In this document: piece after piece, positions 16,406 to 26,649 of the stretch
Position numbering within the stretch: the stretch's first letter is position 1
Layout: each line of letters starts with the position of its first letter
Source of the DNA: Bog-950 sp964423405
GTDB lineage: Bacteria; Bacteroidota; Bacteroidia; Chitinophagales; LD1
Length of the DNA stretch: 64,000 bases
Reading direction: 5' to 3'
Assembly (NCBI GenBank): GCA_964423405.1
Contig: CAYREY010000005.1
Location: 62,001-126,000, forward strand
Notes under the pieces: model-generated
Told to the model about the DNA's origin: nothing
The model's input: only the letters and a program-made list of their open reading frames with translations
The model's database searches: none
Made by a program: the position numbers and the translations under genes

Positions 16406-16876
16406 ATGGCAGCATATACCCTACTGCTTTTTCTGCACTCGTGTACCCGTTGGCTAGTGTTACTTAGCCTGCTATATGCATTATACCGCGCATACACCGG
16501 TTGGTTCAAGAGCCTGCCGTTTACCCAAACCGACAATACCGTACGCCAGGCAACGGCTACCATTGCCCACGTACAGCTTATACTGGGGCTTGCACTGTAT
16601 TTTATCAGCCCGTTGGTAGATTATTTTTTGAAGAACTTTAAAGAAGCAGTGCATGACCGGGAGATACGCTTTTTTGGTATGGAGCATAGCCTGATGATGC
16701 TGGTTGCAATAATAGTGCTCACCATTGGTTCGGTATTGGCTAAACGTAAACCTGTAGATGTACAGAAGTTTAAAACCATGGCTATATGGTACACCATTAC
16801 ACTGGTGATATTACTGGCTAACATACCTTGGCCATTTTCACCACTGGTAAACCGGCCGTGGCTTAGAGTGTGGTAA
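16406..16876 (+). CDS. Four-helix membrane protein, possibly cytochrome b-like
   Basis: A 156-residue integral membrane protein with hydrophobic helices at about 3-28, 52-74, 92-112 and 124-142. Histidines lie in or at the ends of three helices: His11 (FLHSCTRW), His55 (IAHVQL) and His94 (GMEHSLMML), an arrangement that could bind haem b as in small cytochrome b561-like proteins. This is inference; no family was firmly recognised. It starts 23 bp after the pafA stop and is probably co-transcribed. Its stop is one base from the stop of the convergent giant surface-protein gene, with no terminator between them. Confidence 0.75.
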   Translation: MAAYTLLLFLHSCTRWLVLLSLLYALYRAYTGWFKSLPFTQTDNTVRQATATIAHVQLILGLALYFISPLVDYFLKNFKEAVHDREIRFFGMEHSLMMLVAIIVLTIGSVLAKRKPVDVQKFKTMAIWYTITLVILLANIPWPFSPLVNRPWLRVW

Positions 16877-16877
16877 A

Positions 16878-19800
16878 CTACCGCATTAGTGTAAGGCTAC
16901 CGGTATATAATTCTTCGGTATGGTTATCTACAAACACTACCTTTAAGGTATACACCAGCACACCCGCCGGATGTGGCTTACCCTGATAGGTACCATCCCA
17001 GCTAAAATTCAGGTCGTTGCTTTCATACACCTTCTCTCCTGTCCGGTTAAATATCTGTATATCCAGATACTTCAACGTCGGCAGGTTACCAAACAGGCGG
17101 AACACATCGTTATTGCCATCGCTGTTAGGGGTAAATGTGTTGGGTATAAACAAATCGTAGCGCGGTAGTACCGTTACGGTAACCGGTTGTGCTGCGGTAC
17201 AACTATTGCCATTTATATCGGCGGTTACCTGCACCGTGTACTCCATAGTATTGTAAGATGTAACTACCGGGCTGGCGCAATCAATACAACTAAGTCCGTT
17301 GGCCGGGCTCCATACATAAGTGGTAGCGGGGTCGTAATTGCTGGTAGCTGCAAGCTGCAGCGTATCGCCCAGGTTAATAGTAGCCGTAAGTGGCGTTACC
17401 GTTACTTCAACCGCTTGTGGCTCTGTTACCACCAGCCAACCGGTATCGGTGCAGTTGTTGGCATCGGTAACGGTGTATGTATAAGTACCGGCGCTTAACC
17501 CGCCAAATACACCGGTGCTGTTATTTCCTTCACCGCTCAGGCTGTAGGTGTAGCCCGGCACACCACCGGTTGCTGCAATAGCAGCCTGGCCATTATTCTC
17601 ACCAAAGCAGCGCACATTTTTAACGGTATCGGCAGCTATCAGTTCTGCCGGTTCGCTGATTGTTGCGCTGTTAGTAGCGGCACATCCATAGGCATCGTAC
17701 ACCTCTATGCTGTAATTTCCGGCCACCAGTGTTGTAAAACTACCGGTGGTGTTACTATCTACACCGGTGCCACCGGCAAGTAATGTAAACGTATAAGGCA
17801 CTACACCGCCGGTTGCTGTTGCGGCTATGCTGCCATTGCTTAACCCGTAGCAGGTTATATTAGTAACCGTGGCGGTAGCCGTTATGGTAATAACATGCAG
17901 ATTGGTTATTACTATGCTATCGCAGCCATACATGTTGGTTAATATAACCGGATAGCTACCTGCTGCCGTTACGGTACTGCCATCCTGTAGGATATAGGTG
18001 CTGCCATTGCAGATAGTATCAGCTATAAGGGTGGTGTCATTTATACGTACATACAGTTGTGTTATCACCACACTATCACAACCATATACTGTTGTAAGCG
18101 TATCGGTATATATACCGGTAGTAGTTACCACACTACCACCAGGCCGGATATAGCTTACACCTGTACATATGGTATCAAACACAGTTGCCACCGGTATAAC
18201 CCGCACAAACAAATTAGTGGTAACCGTACTATCGCAGCCATACACCGTTTGCAGGGTACTGGTATAGGTTCCGGTTGCACTAACAATTACCCCATCGGGC
18301 AGGGTATAGCTATCGCCCTGGCAAATCGTATCATCTACCGTAGCGGTACCCAATGGATAAATAGTAAGATTAGTGGTAACTACACTATCGCACCCTTCGG
18401 CAGTAACCAGCGTATCTACATATGTACCGGCAGTGGTAGTAGTGCTGTTATCGGGCAGGGTATATACCACACCCTGGCACACACCGGTATCTACGGTAGT
18501 GGTATATACTATGTGGCATTCGCAGGCGTTATACGCCGCATTTTGAAAATCGAACCCGCTGCCACCTGCGCTGGCAGGTGTGGTATAACCAGCGCCAGCA
18601 CCTGTTACCAAACCGTTAGCATCTACGGTTGGGGCTCCCGTACCAAGCAAGCCATCCGCATCTATCTGTGCATAGCCGGCTTCTATCACATCGTAGCAGG
18701 TATCGCCATCGCTATTCAGCGATATAAAATCGTACGCGCCGTTGTTATCGGTATTGGTAACCGTGTAAGTAATGTCGCCTGTAATATTGTCGTTGGTCTC
18801 TATGGTGTTATACAAACCGTTGGTACCAAACTGTGCATTGGCGCCGTCTATGCGGCCATTGTTATCAGCATCGGGCAGGCCATGACCGGCTTCCACCAAA
18901 TCGTAAATACCATCGTTATCCGAATCCAGATCAAGCGAGTTAGGCACACCATCACCATCGGTATCGGTGTTGCAGTTTACATTGTAAAAAGTCACTTCAT
19001 CTAAAAAATTGCCCAGCCCCGCACTACCACCGGCGCTTGATATAGCCTGAAACGCAAAGCGCGAGGTAGTTTGACCCGCAGGTACTATATACGTACCATT
19101 ATAAACGGCCCATGCCGTGTTGCCGGTAGCGTACTGCCCTTGTGGCACCAGGGTACCGTTAGGGTCGCCTATACGCACTTCCATCACATCGGTGCCGGCG
19201 CGGCCGCGGTGGGCACAATACCACACCAGTATATCGCCGGGCGTAGTAGGCACATCCTGGTATAGCGCCGAAAACTGGGTGTAGTTAATCTCGGCATGTT
19301 GGTTACCGGTATAGGCTGGCACACCATTAAAGTTATTGGCCCACATTTCAATAGTACTGTCGCTGCTGGTAGTTTCCCAACCGGGCACCTGCGGGTTAGT
19401 ATAGTAACCTACATTGCTGCCGGCTATCGCCGGTTGCTCAAAGCCACCGTTTACCAGCAGGTTTTGCAGCGAGTTGCCGCCACATTCCACCGCATCGGTT
19501 ATACCATCGTTATCATCGTCAATATCGTATTCATCGGTTATACCGTCGTTATCGGTATCGGGAAAACAACTGGTTACCGCTACAAAAATTGTATCGGGCG
19601 GACTAACACAGCCTAACACAGTTGCCTGCACTATATAGTTGCCCGAGTTGTTTGCCGAAGCAGACGGCACAAAAGGGTTTTGCTGCGCCGAGCTAAACCC
19701 ACTTGGCCCGTTCCATGCGTAGGTGGCCAGCGGTATGGTATCGGCCGTAAGCTGTATGCCCGAACCTACGCACACATTACCTGCATTGGCTTGTGCGTTT

Positions 19801-21158
19801 ACATCTATGCGCGCAAAATTACTGAAGTAGCCAAACCGTGTACCACTACCCGACCCGCCATGTATCAACCCGAGATGAAACAACGATGTAGTGTTAGACA
19901 CCCGAATAGCTGTACCCTGCGGATAACTACCCACCGGTAACGATACCTGTGCCGATAACCATTGGCCACCGGTGCCGGGCACGGCTGTAAAGGCGCCACC
20001 GGTTATTACCGCATTGCTGCCATTTACCAGAAAACCGTTTTGCCCGCCGTTGCGCACCATTACATTAATAAACATATCCTCGCTGGTTGAGCGTGTAAAC
20101 GATACATCGAACGAACCGGTGCATATAATGGGTGGGATAATGTCAATACCTATCTCGCAGCCAAAGCCACTTAGTTGCAGTACATACACCGGTGCCGATG
20201 TTTGTATGTAAGTAGATGTGCCAGCAATACCTAAGCGATAAGTTTGCCCGGCATTGATGGTAGTAACCGCCACACCATCCTGCGATATGGCCGTACCGTT
20301 TTGTATAGCCGTAACAAATATCTGATCGCCGGGTGCATTTAAAAAGCCTTTCATGGCCACATACTCGGTGCCCAGTAATCCTATTGGTACTATCTGGTCG
20401 CCGCCCAAATCGCTGCAACCACCAAAGGGGCCACCGTTCAGCAGGTCATCTTTAATAGTTATGGTAATAGGTTTATCGGCAATTACACGTGAGCCCTGTA
20501 AGTGCTGCGCCGCCAGCACACTGGCCGCCGTAGCTGAGTACGTTTGCCCCTCGTTAAGCGTAATGGTAAATGCCGTACCGGCCGTATGGCCTACTATGCT
20601 GTTAGATGGAGTAATAGTAATGGTGGTATTGTTCTGCGTAGCCACCATATCAAAAGCAGAATAAGGTACCGGTGAATACGCGTTATTGTTATCCAGATAG
20701 TTTTGCGATGGTATCCAGAAATCGGTACCCATAGCATTCTGCCCTTTCAAAACAAAAATTTCGGGGTTGCACTGGCATTGGGCACTTACTACCTCGTAAT
20801 AAGCAGTAACCGGTGCGGTAGATTGTATTTTCAATCCGTAATTAAGTACTAAATCGGCTGGCTTGTTTTCTATTACATCTATCCAGGCACTAAGGTCAAC
20901 ACTTTGTGTGCTGTTGGTAGCTATGTTAACCACCTGTGCCGGCATACCACCACCTGCCGGTTGGCTGATAGTAACCGTTGCCGCCTGTGCACCGGTAGTA
21001 AGGCGCACTGCAATAGGCCGGTCGAACGTAGCGGTAGATATAGAAACCTCCGGCGCAGCAAACCAGAACAGCGTATCGGTTTGTGCCTTTGTTTGTAATG
21101 TTACCAACAGCAACACCAGTAATAATGGCAGACTGCTAAAAACGGGGGATTTTTGCAT
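16878..21158 (-). CDS. Multidomain surface protein: IgGFc-binding-like, TSP3-type, SprB-like repeats, CHU_C C-terminus
   Basis: Secreted protein of 1,426 residues with signal peptide 1-25. The N-terminal ~30-450 resembles the IgGFc-binding N-terminal beta-sandwich found in bacterial surface proteins (MGTDFWIPSQNY). Ca-binding Asp-rich TSP3-type repeats follow (DTDNDGITDEYDIDDDND and DTDGDGVPNSLDLDSDNDG), flanking a CBM-like segment. Next come four ~50-residue units of the type CDSVVTTNL...TYTLPDG, two SprB-type repeats (ITCYGLSNGSIAATATGG), a PKD-like unit, and a CHU_C gliding-motility-associated C-terminal domain (PNTFTPNSDGNNDVFRLFG to the end), a T9SS type B signal. It is 22 bp downstream of a paralogue and is cotranscribed with it. 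Confidence 0.9.
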   Translation of the reverse strand: MQKSPVFSSLPLLLVLLLVTLQTKAQTDTLFWFAAPEVSISTATFDRPIAVRLTTGAQAATVTISQPAGGGMPAQVVNIATNSTQSVDLSAWIDVIENKPADLVLNYGLKIQSTAPVTAYYEVVSAQCQCNPEIFVLKGQNAMGTDFWIPSQNYLDNNNAYSPVPYSAFDMVATQNNTTITITPSNSIVGHTAGTAFTITLNEGQTYSATAASVLAAQHLQGSRVIADKPITITIKDDLLNGGPFGGCSDLGGDQIVPIGLLGTEYVAMKGFLNAPGDQIFVTAIQNGTAISQDGVAVTTINAGQTYRLGIAGTSTYIQTSAPVYVLQLSGFGCEIGIDIIPPIICTGSFDVSFTRSTSEDMFINVMVRNGGQNGFLVNGSNAVITGGAFTAVPGTGGQWLSAQVSLPVGSYPQGTAIRVSNTTSLFHLGLIHGGSGSGTRFGYFSNFARIDVNAQANAGNVCVGSGIQLTADTIPLATYAWNGPSGFSSAQQNPFVPSASANNSGNYIVQATVLGCVSPPDTIFVAVTSCFPDTDNDGITDEYDIDDDNDGITDAVECGGNSLQNLLVNGGFEQPAIAGSNVGYYTNPQVPGWETTSSDSTIEMWANNFNGVPAYTGNQHAEINYTQFSALYQDVPTTPGDILVWYCAHRGRAGTDVMEVRIGDPNGTLVPQGQYATGNTAWAVYNGTYIVPAGQTTSRFAFQAISSAGGSAGLGNFLDEVTFYNVNCNTDTDGDGVPNSLDLDSDNDGIYDLVEAGHGLPDADNNGRIDGANAQFGTNGLYNTIETNDNITGDITYTVTNTDNNGAYDFISLNSDGDTCYDVIEAGYAQIDADGLLGTGAPTVDANGLVTGAGAGYTTPASAGGSGFDFQNAAYNACECHIVYTTTVDTGVCQGVVYTLPDNSTTTTAGTYVDTLVTAEGCDSVVTTNLTIYPLGTATVDDTICQGDSYTLPDGVIVSATGTYTSTLQTVYGCDSTVTTNLFVRVIPVATVFDTICTGVSYIRPGGSVVTTTGIYTDTLTTVYGCDSVVITQLYVRINDTTLIADTICNGSTYILQDGSTVTAAGSYPVILTNMYGCDSIVITNLHVITITATATVTNITCYGLSNGSIAATATGGVVPYTFTLLAGGTGVDSNTTGSFTTLVAGNYSIEVYDAYGCAATNSATISEPAELIAADTVKNVRCFGENNGQAAIAATGGVPGYTYSLSGEGNNSTGVFGGLSAGTYTYTVTDANNCTDTGWLVVTEPQAVEVTVTPLTATINLGDTLQLAATSNYDPATTYVWSPANGLSCIDCASPVVTSYNTMEYTVQVTADINGNSCTAAQPVTVTVLPRYDLFIPNTFTPNSDGNNDVFRLFGNLPTLKYLDIQIFNRTGEKVYESNDLNFSWDGTYQGKPHPAGVLVYTLKVVFVDNHTEELYTGSLTLMR

Positions 21159-21180
21159 AGCGTAAATATAATACCCCTGT

Positions 21181-24100
21181 CTATTTAATAAGGGTTATAG
21201 TGCCTTTATATAATTCTTCGGTGTGGTCATCTACAAACACCGCGCGCAGGGTATATACAAACACCGCCGGGTTAAGCGGCGCACCTTTATAGGTACCGTC
21301 CCAGGCAAAGTTCAGGTCGTTGCTTTCGTACACCTTCTCGCCTATCCGGTTAAATATCTGCACATCTATATACTTCAAAGCCTGTAGCCTGCCGTATATA
21401 CGAAACACATCGTTGTTGCCATCGCTGTTGGGTGTAAAGGTGTTGGGTATAAACAAATCGTAACGCGGTATTACCGTTACCGTAACCGGTTGTACTGCCG
21501 TACAACTGTTGCCGTTTACATCGGCGGTTACCTGCACGGTGTATTCCATGCTGTTGTAAGTAGTAACTACCGGGTTGGCGCAATCGGTACAGCTAAGCCC
21601 ATTGGCAGGGCTCCATAGGTATATAGTTGCAGGGTCGTAATTACTGGTAGCTGCAAGTTGCAGCGTATCGCCCAGGTTAATAGTAGCATCCAGCGGCACC
21701 ACATTAAGTTGTACTTGTTGCGGCTCTGTTATAACTACCGCTGCTGTTTGGGTACAGCCATTATCATCGGTTACCACATAGGTATAACTACCAGCCTGCA
21801 AACCGGCAAATACACCGGTAGCATTATCCGGCTGACCGGTAAGGCTGTACGTATATGGCACTGTGCCACCGGTAGTATTAACTACCACCTGTCCGTTACC
21901 CAAACCATAGCAGGTTACATGGCTTACCGTATCGGTAGCAACCAGCAATGCCGGTTCGCTTACGGTAGCGCCAATAGTTGCGGTACAGCCAAAATTATCT
22001 GTTACATCAATGGTGTAGCTACCGGCTGCCAGTGCAGCAAAAGCACCCTGGGTATTGGTTTGCAATACACTACCCGCCTGGCTTAACACATAGGTGTAGG
22101 GCAACACACCACCGGTGGCCGTAATGGCAACAGCACCGGTGCTTTCGCTGTTACATTGCACATCGGTTACCTGTGCGGTTAAGCCTACATTTATTACAGT
22201 AAGTACAGTGGTTACTACGCTATCGCAGCCGTATATATTGGCAAGTGTTACCACATAGCTGCCGCTTGTGTTTACGGTATTACCATCGGGCAGGGTGTAG
22301 GTACTGCCAGTGCATATAGTATCGGTAACGGTAGTAGCCGATACCGGCCATACGTGCAGGTACGTAGTAATTACACTATCGCAGCCATTAATGGTAAGCA
22401 GCGTAGTGGTGTATGTGCCGGCAGTAGTTACCGTAGTAGCATCGGGCAGGGTATAGCTTTGGTTGGCACAAATAGTATCATATACATCTACCGCATACAC
22501 CGGGTTAACTGTCAGGTTGGTAATAACCGTACTATCGCATCCATACCGGTTAAGCAACAGCGATGTATCTATCATACTTACCGTACCGGTACCCCCATCG
22601 GGAAAAGTATAAACATCGCCATCGCAAATAGCTGCATTTACCAATACGGTATCGGGGTTGTGCACTACTATGGTAACGGTATCGCTTACATTACACAGGC
22701 TTACAAACGATATATCATCTAAAGCAAAGTCGTTACCCCCGCCGGTGGTGTTCTGGTTTACAATACATATATCGGCAGTAGTATTGCTGCCCGAGTTCCA
22801 CACAGCATAAAACTGCTGCCACTGGCAAACAGTAGCCGGCACTGTAAACGGCGCACCCAGCAAAGCACTGTTAATAGAAAACTGTAGTATGGCCGGGCTG
22901 CCTGCACTTACACTCTCTGCCCAGCAACCAAAGGCATAGTTGGTATTAGGCACTACGTTAATAGTCTGGCACCATACGCTGGTGTTGGGTGTACCAGCAC
23001 CGTTTACTATCATCATATTACCGGCACCGGTAGTATGGTCGGGGCAGGCCGAAAAACCACTATGATACGTATTGGGGTTGTTACCCACATAATACGTACC
23101 TGCCGGTGTAACATCGCTCTGGTACGTGTACGAACTGGTAAACGCCGCATTGCCACTTTCAAAACCACCGTTGCCAATTAAATCGGCACTGGCAACCTGG
23201 GTAGTTACAATGTAGCTGGTAGTTTGTACCGGTGTAGCTACCGGGTTGGGTATGTTAGGGTCGCTAAGGTTGGTAGCAGGTGTCCAACTGTATGTATATA
23301 AACCGCCGCTGGCGTTTAACTGCACTGCGTTGCCCTTACATAGCTGCGTATCGTTACTGGCCGCCATGGTAGGCGGCACCACCGTAAAGTTGGTTATTAT
23401 TATACTATCGCAGCCGTTTACGGTGTTAAGTGTATCGCGGTATACACCGGTAGTATTTACAGGCGTGCCACCGGGCAGTATGTACAAATCGCTGGGGCAA
23501 ATAGTCTGGCTTACGGTGTAGCTGTAAGTAGGGTACACGGTAAGGTTAGTAGTAATTATACTATCGCAACCGGCACCGGTAGTAAGGTTACTCACATAAC
23601 TGCCGGTAGCGCTCACTGCAGTACCATCGGGCAGCGTATAGCTTTCGCCCTGGCAAATGGTGGTGTTTACAGTTTGGTTGTAGGTAGGGTTTACCGTAAC
23701 GGTTACGGTATCGGTAGCTGTACAAAGCAGCGAGAATGATATATCATCCAACGCAAAATCGTTGGCACCGGCATTGGTGTTCTGGTTTAGTATGCAAATG
23801 TTGGCGCTGGTATTGCTGCCCGAGTTCCACGTGCTGTAAAACTGCTGCCAGTTGCAGGTATTGGCCGGTGCTGTAAACACGGCCCCCAGCGGACTGCCGT
23901 TTATAGAAAACTGTAACTGCGCCAGGTTGCCCGGCGACAGGGTTACCAACCAGGTAGAAAATGCGTAATCGGTATTAGGCTCTACGCTCACCGTTTGGCA
24001 ATAAATAGTAACGTTGGCCGCAGTAGCTCCGTTCACACACAACATATTACCGGTACCGGTAGTATGGTCGCCACAAGGGGCCATGCCACCGTTCCATGCA

Positions 24101-25902
24101 GCAGCATTAGGGCCTACATATATCTGCCCTTCGGTAGTATTATTGGTGGTGTAGGTATAGCTGGATGAGAAACCGGTGTTACCCGAACTGAAATCGCTGT
24201 TTACAATTGCATTGCCCGCAGGTATCTGCGATGTAACCACATAGCTGGTGGTAGCTGTTGGGTTGGCAACCGGGTTGGCAATAGTGGTACTGCTAAGGCC
24301 GGTAGCCGGGCTCCAGTTATAAATAAGCCCACCGGTGGCGTTCAGTTGAGTATTATCGCCATTGCAGATAGCTACATCACTACCCGCATTTACTACTGCC
24401 TGCGCTACCGTAAGGTTAGTGGTAACTATACTATCGCAACGGCCTGCAGCAGGTATGGTATCTATATACGTACCGGCAGCAGCAGCCATACCACCACCGG
24501 GCAGTATATAAGCGCTGCCGGGGCAAATGGTTACGTTTTGTGTACTTTGTCCGTAAGTATCTATAGTTATATCGCTTACCGATGTATCGGCAATACAGCC
24601 CAGGTAACGGATTAACTGAATAGTGTACGTACCAGCCACTGTGTAAGTATGTGTTGGCGCAACCAGCCCCGATGTATTTTGCGCACCCGAACCGGCATCG
24701 CCAAAGTTCCAGTGTACCGAATCTAAAAACGTAGTATTGCTGTTAATAGTAAACGCAACCGGGCTGTTTACACAACCAGGGGCCGAGTATAAAATCAAAT
24801 CTGCCGTATCAAAATAATTTTGAATAAAGGGCGGCAGGCCCAGGTAAGCTGTACGGCCTGATAAACTTACCGCATTATTGGTAAAGCCACAGGCAGCACC
24901 CAACTGGTTAGGGTTATTTATTACCCCCAGCCACGGCGTACCATATTCCGGAAAATAAATTTTACCATCGGGGCCAAGCTGCAACGTACCACCCCTGTAA
25001 CCACTACCAACCGCGGTACCCACCTGCACCATACTGGCTACAATAGCAGCGGGTGTACCAGCCTGTAGGTCCCATTGCCAGGTAGTACCGTTGTTTATCT
25101 TCAACCCATACAGCAGGTTATTATCCGGCGAAAACGCCACACCATAACACTCGTTGGCATTGCCCAGAAAAACCGGATTGGATACTACACCGGTAGCGTT
25201 ATTAAAATCGAGCAACTCAAAACCAATCGTTCGCATGGCACTTGCCAGTTTAGTGCCATCGTTGCTGGCAGTAAGGCAACCCCAACCGGGCCAGCCCTCT
25301 ACCTGCCCCACAGCACTGGTTACCGGTGCACTTACCCCGCTACAATCTACCAGGTAGGCATAGTAAGTGTTGTTATTAAACCCGTGGGCTATTACCCATA
25401 TGTACAACCCGTTGGCGTGCTTTACCGCGGCACATTTCTCTACGGCGGGGGTAAACAGTTGTGTATTCTTAGTGGCAGTTATTACATCGCCCAGGCCACC
25501 GTTAAGTGTCATATCTACCTCGCTGTAACAAAAGCCACCGGGGTTACCCTGTGCCGCAACCGTAAATATGTAGTAGCGGGTACTGCTACCGGGTTTAGGC
25601 ACTATAATACCCGACTGTGCAGAAGATGGATCGCCCAGCAGGCCATTGCCATTGGGCATTTGTACGTGGTTGCGGTTCCATACCCGTATTCCATCGGTAT
25701 AAAAAAGCAGGTTACCGGCAGCATCGCTGATGGTAGCACTACCTTCGTTGGTAGATAACACGCCATCGGTAATAGCCACAGGGCTGCCGCTGTTAAAATC
25801 TACGCCGGCGGTGGCGCCAAAATACCAGATATTGGCCTGGCCCTGCGGATATGCATGCACGCCAAACAATAAAAAAATCAGAAGGGGGTAAAGTTGTTTC
25901 AT
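21181..25902 (-). CDS. Multidomain surface protein: beta-propeller, PKD, SprB-like repeats, CHU_C C-terminus
   Basis: Secreted protein of 1,573 residues with signal peptide 1-19. The N-terminal ~25-390 begins with NIWYFGATAGVDFNSG, an opening common in Bacteroidota CHU_C proteins, and looks like a beta-propeller. A PKD domain (~395-460, HWNFGDAGSG) follows. Two ~210-residue CBM-like segments are internal duplicates (VNSDFSSGNTGFSSSYTY and GNGGFESGNAAFTSSYTY). Then there are CDS-type ~50-residue units, two SprB-type repeats and a CHU_C domain. The last ~400 residues are very close to those of the downstream paralogue at both protein and DNA level. It is probably exported by T9SS and cell-surface-attached. 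It is divergent from the DedA gene. Confidence 0.9.
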   Translation of the reverse strand: MKQLYPLLIFLLFGVHAYPQGQANIWYFGATAGVDFNSGSPVAITDGVLSTNEGSATISDAAGNLLFYTDGIRVWNRNHVQMPNGNGLLGDPSSAQSGIIVPKPGSSTRYYIFTVAAQGNPGGFCYSEVDMTLNGGLGDVITATKNTQLFTPAVEKCAAVKHANGLYIWVIAHGFNNNTYYAYLVDCSGVSAPVTSAVGQVEGWPGWGCLTASNDGTKLASAMRTIGFELLDFNNATGVVSNPVFLGNANECYGVAFSPDNNLLYGLKINNGTTWQWDLQAGTPAAIVASMVQVGTAVGSGYRGGTLQLGPDGKIYFPEYGTPWLGVINNPNQLGAACGFTNNAVSLSGRTAYLGLPPFIQNYFDTADLILYSAPGCVNSPVAFTINSNTTFLDSVHWNFGDAGSGAQNTSGLVAPTHTYTVAGTYTIQLIRYLGCIADTSVSDITIDTYGQSTQNVTICPGSAYILPGGGMAAAAGTYIDTIPAAGRCDSIVTTNLTVAQAVVNAGSDVAICNGDNTQLNATGGLIYNWSPATGLSSTTIANPVANPTATTSYVVTSQIPAGNAIVNSDFSSGNTGFSSSYTYTTNNTTEGQIYVGPNAAAWNGGMAPCGDHTTGTGNMLCVNGATAANVTIYCQTVSVEPNTDYAFSTWLVTLSPGNLAQLQFSINGSPLGAVFTAPANTCNWQQFYSTWNSGSNTSANICILNQNTNAGANDFALDDISFSLLCTATDTVTVTVNPTYNQTVNTTICQGESYTLPDGTAVSATGSYVSNLTTGAGCDSIITTNLTVYPTYSYTVSQTICPSDLYILPGGTPVNTTGVYRDTLNTVNGCDSIIITNFTVVPPTMAASNDTQLCKGNAVQLNASGGLYTYSWTPATNLSDPNIPNPVATPVQTTSYIVTTQVASADLIGNGGFESGNAAFTSSYTYQSDVTPAGTYYVGNNPNTYHSGFSACPDHTTGAGNMMIVNGAGTPNTSVWCQTINVVPNTNYAFGCWAESVSAGSPAILQFSINSALLGAPFTVPATVCQWQQFYAVWNSGSNTTADICIVNQNTTGGGNDFALDDISFVSLCNVSDTVTIVVHNPDTVLVNAAICDGDVYTFPDGGTGTVSMIDTSLLLNRYGCDSTVITNLTVNPVYAVDVYDTICANQSYTLPDATTVTTAGTYTTTLLTINGCDSVITTYLHVWPVSATTVTDTICTGSTYTLPDGNTVNTSGSYVVTLANIYGCDSVVTTVLTVINVGLTAQVTDVQCNSESTGAVAITATGGVLPYTYVLSQAGSVLQTNTQGAFAALAAGSYTIDVTDNFGCTATIGATVSEPALLVATDTVSHVTCYGLGNGQVVVNTTGGTVPYTYSLTGQPDNATGVFAGLQAGSYTYVVTDDNGCTQTAAVVITEPQQVQLNVVPLDATINLGDTLQLAATSNYDPATIYLWSPANGLSCTDCANPVVTTYNSMEYTVQVTADVNGNSCTAVQPVTVTVIPRYDLFIPNTFTPNSDGNNDVFRIYGRLQALKYIDVQIFNRIGEKVYESNDLNFAWDGTYKGAPLNPAVFVYTLRAVFVDDHTEELYKGTITLIK

Positions 25903-25998
25903 GAGTGCCTAAAAACTGCCATAAAGATAACTTTTCGGGGCTATTGGTTGTATTGCAGCGCCCTTTTAGCTATCAACATTTCTGCTACTTTTACGCCC

Positions 25999-26649
25999 AT
26001 GGAATTTATAAAACTAGCCCTCGATTTTTTCCTGCACCTGGATAAACACCTGGCCGACCTGCTAACCCAATATGGCACACTTACTTACGTAATACTGTTT
26101 TTAATTGTGTTTGTAGAAACCGGCCTGATAGTAATGCCGCTGCTGCCCGGCGATTCGCTGCTTTTCGCCGCCGGTGCACTGGCCTCGGCCACCGGCAAAC
26201 TGGATATTGCCATTATTATACCCCTGCTTATTATAGCCGCCCTGTTGGGCGATAACGTAAACTACTTTGTAGGCCGTTTTTTCAGCGCGCAGATAAAAGC
26301 CCGTGACCGCATATTGTTTTTTAAGCGGGAGTACATTACCGAAACAGAAGCCTTTTATGCCAAATACGGCGGACAAACCATTATAATGGCCCGCTTTGTA
26401 CCTATAGTACGCACCATAGCACCCTTTGTAGCCGGTGCCGGTAATATGCACTATGCCAAATACATTACCTATTGTATTGGTGGTGCTATACTTTGGGTAA
26501 GCAGCATAACCACCCTGGGCTATATGTTTGGCAACTACGAACCGGTTAAAAAGAACTTTGAATTTGTAGTACTGGGTATCATCTTTATATCGGTGCTACC
26601 CATACTGTGGGGCGTGGTTAAAAGCAAACTTAACAGCAGCAAAGCATGA
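25999..26649 (+). CDS. DedA-family membrane protein
   Basis: Inner-membrane protein of the DedA/SNARE-associated family, 216 residues. Members act as undecaprenyl-phosphate or phospholipid transporters and affect membrane potential and cell division. The family hallmarks are visible: ETGLIVMPLLPGDSLLF after the first re-entrant helix, LGDNVNYFVGR, and the basic KYGGQTIIMARFVPIVRTIAP segment with the conserved Arg residues. The frame is open from 25894, but the start at 25999 gives the usual N-terminus (EFIKLALDFFLHLDK). It overlaps the aroE start by ATGA, so the two are translationally coupled. Confidence 0.94.
   Translation: MEFIKLALDFFLHLDKHLADLLTQYGTLTYVILFLIVFVETGLIVMPLLPGDSLLFAAGALASATGKLDIAIIIPLLIIAALLGDNVNYFVGRFFSAQIKARDRILFFKREYITETEAFYAKYGGQTIIMARFVPIVRTIAPFVAGAGNMHYAKYITYCIGGAILWVSSITTLGYMFGNYEPVKKNFEFVVLGIIFISVLPILWGVVKSKLNSSKA

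Noticed and set aside
18057..19004. Opposite-strand open frame in the first CHU_C gene
   Set aside because: Same reason: it lies wholly within a well-supported gene and its translation is low-complexity Gly/Tyr/Ile/Thr.
25986..25993. TACTTTTA as a -7 promoter motif for dedA
   Set aside because: It is only about five bases before the chosen start codon, and the nearest TTG is about 30 bases away; this would need an unlikely leaderless transcript.
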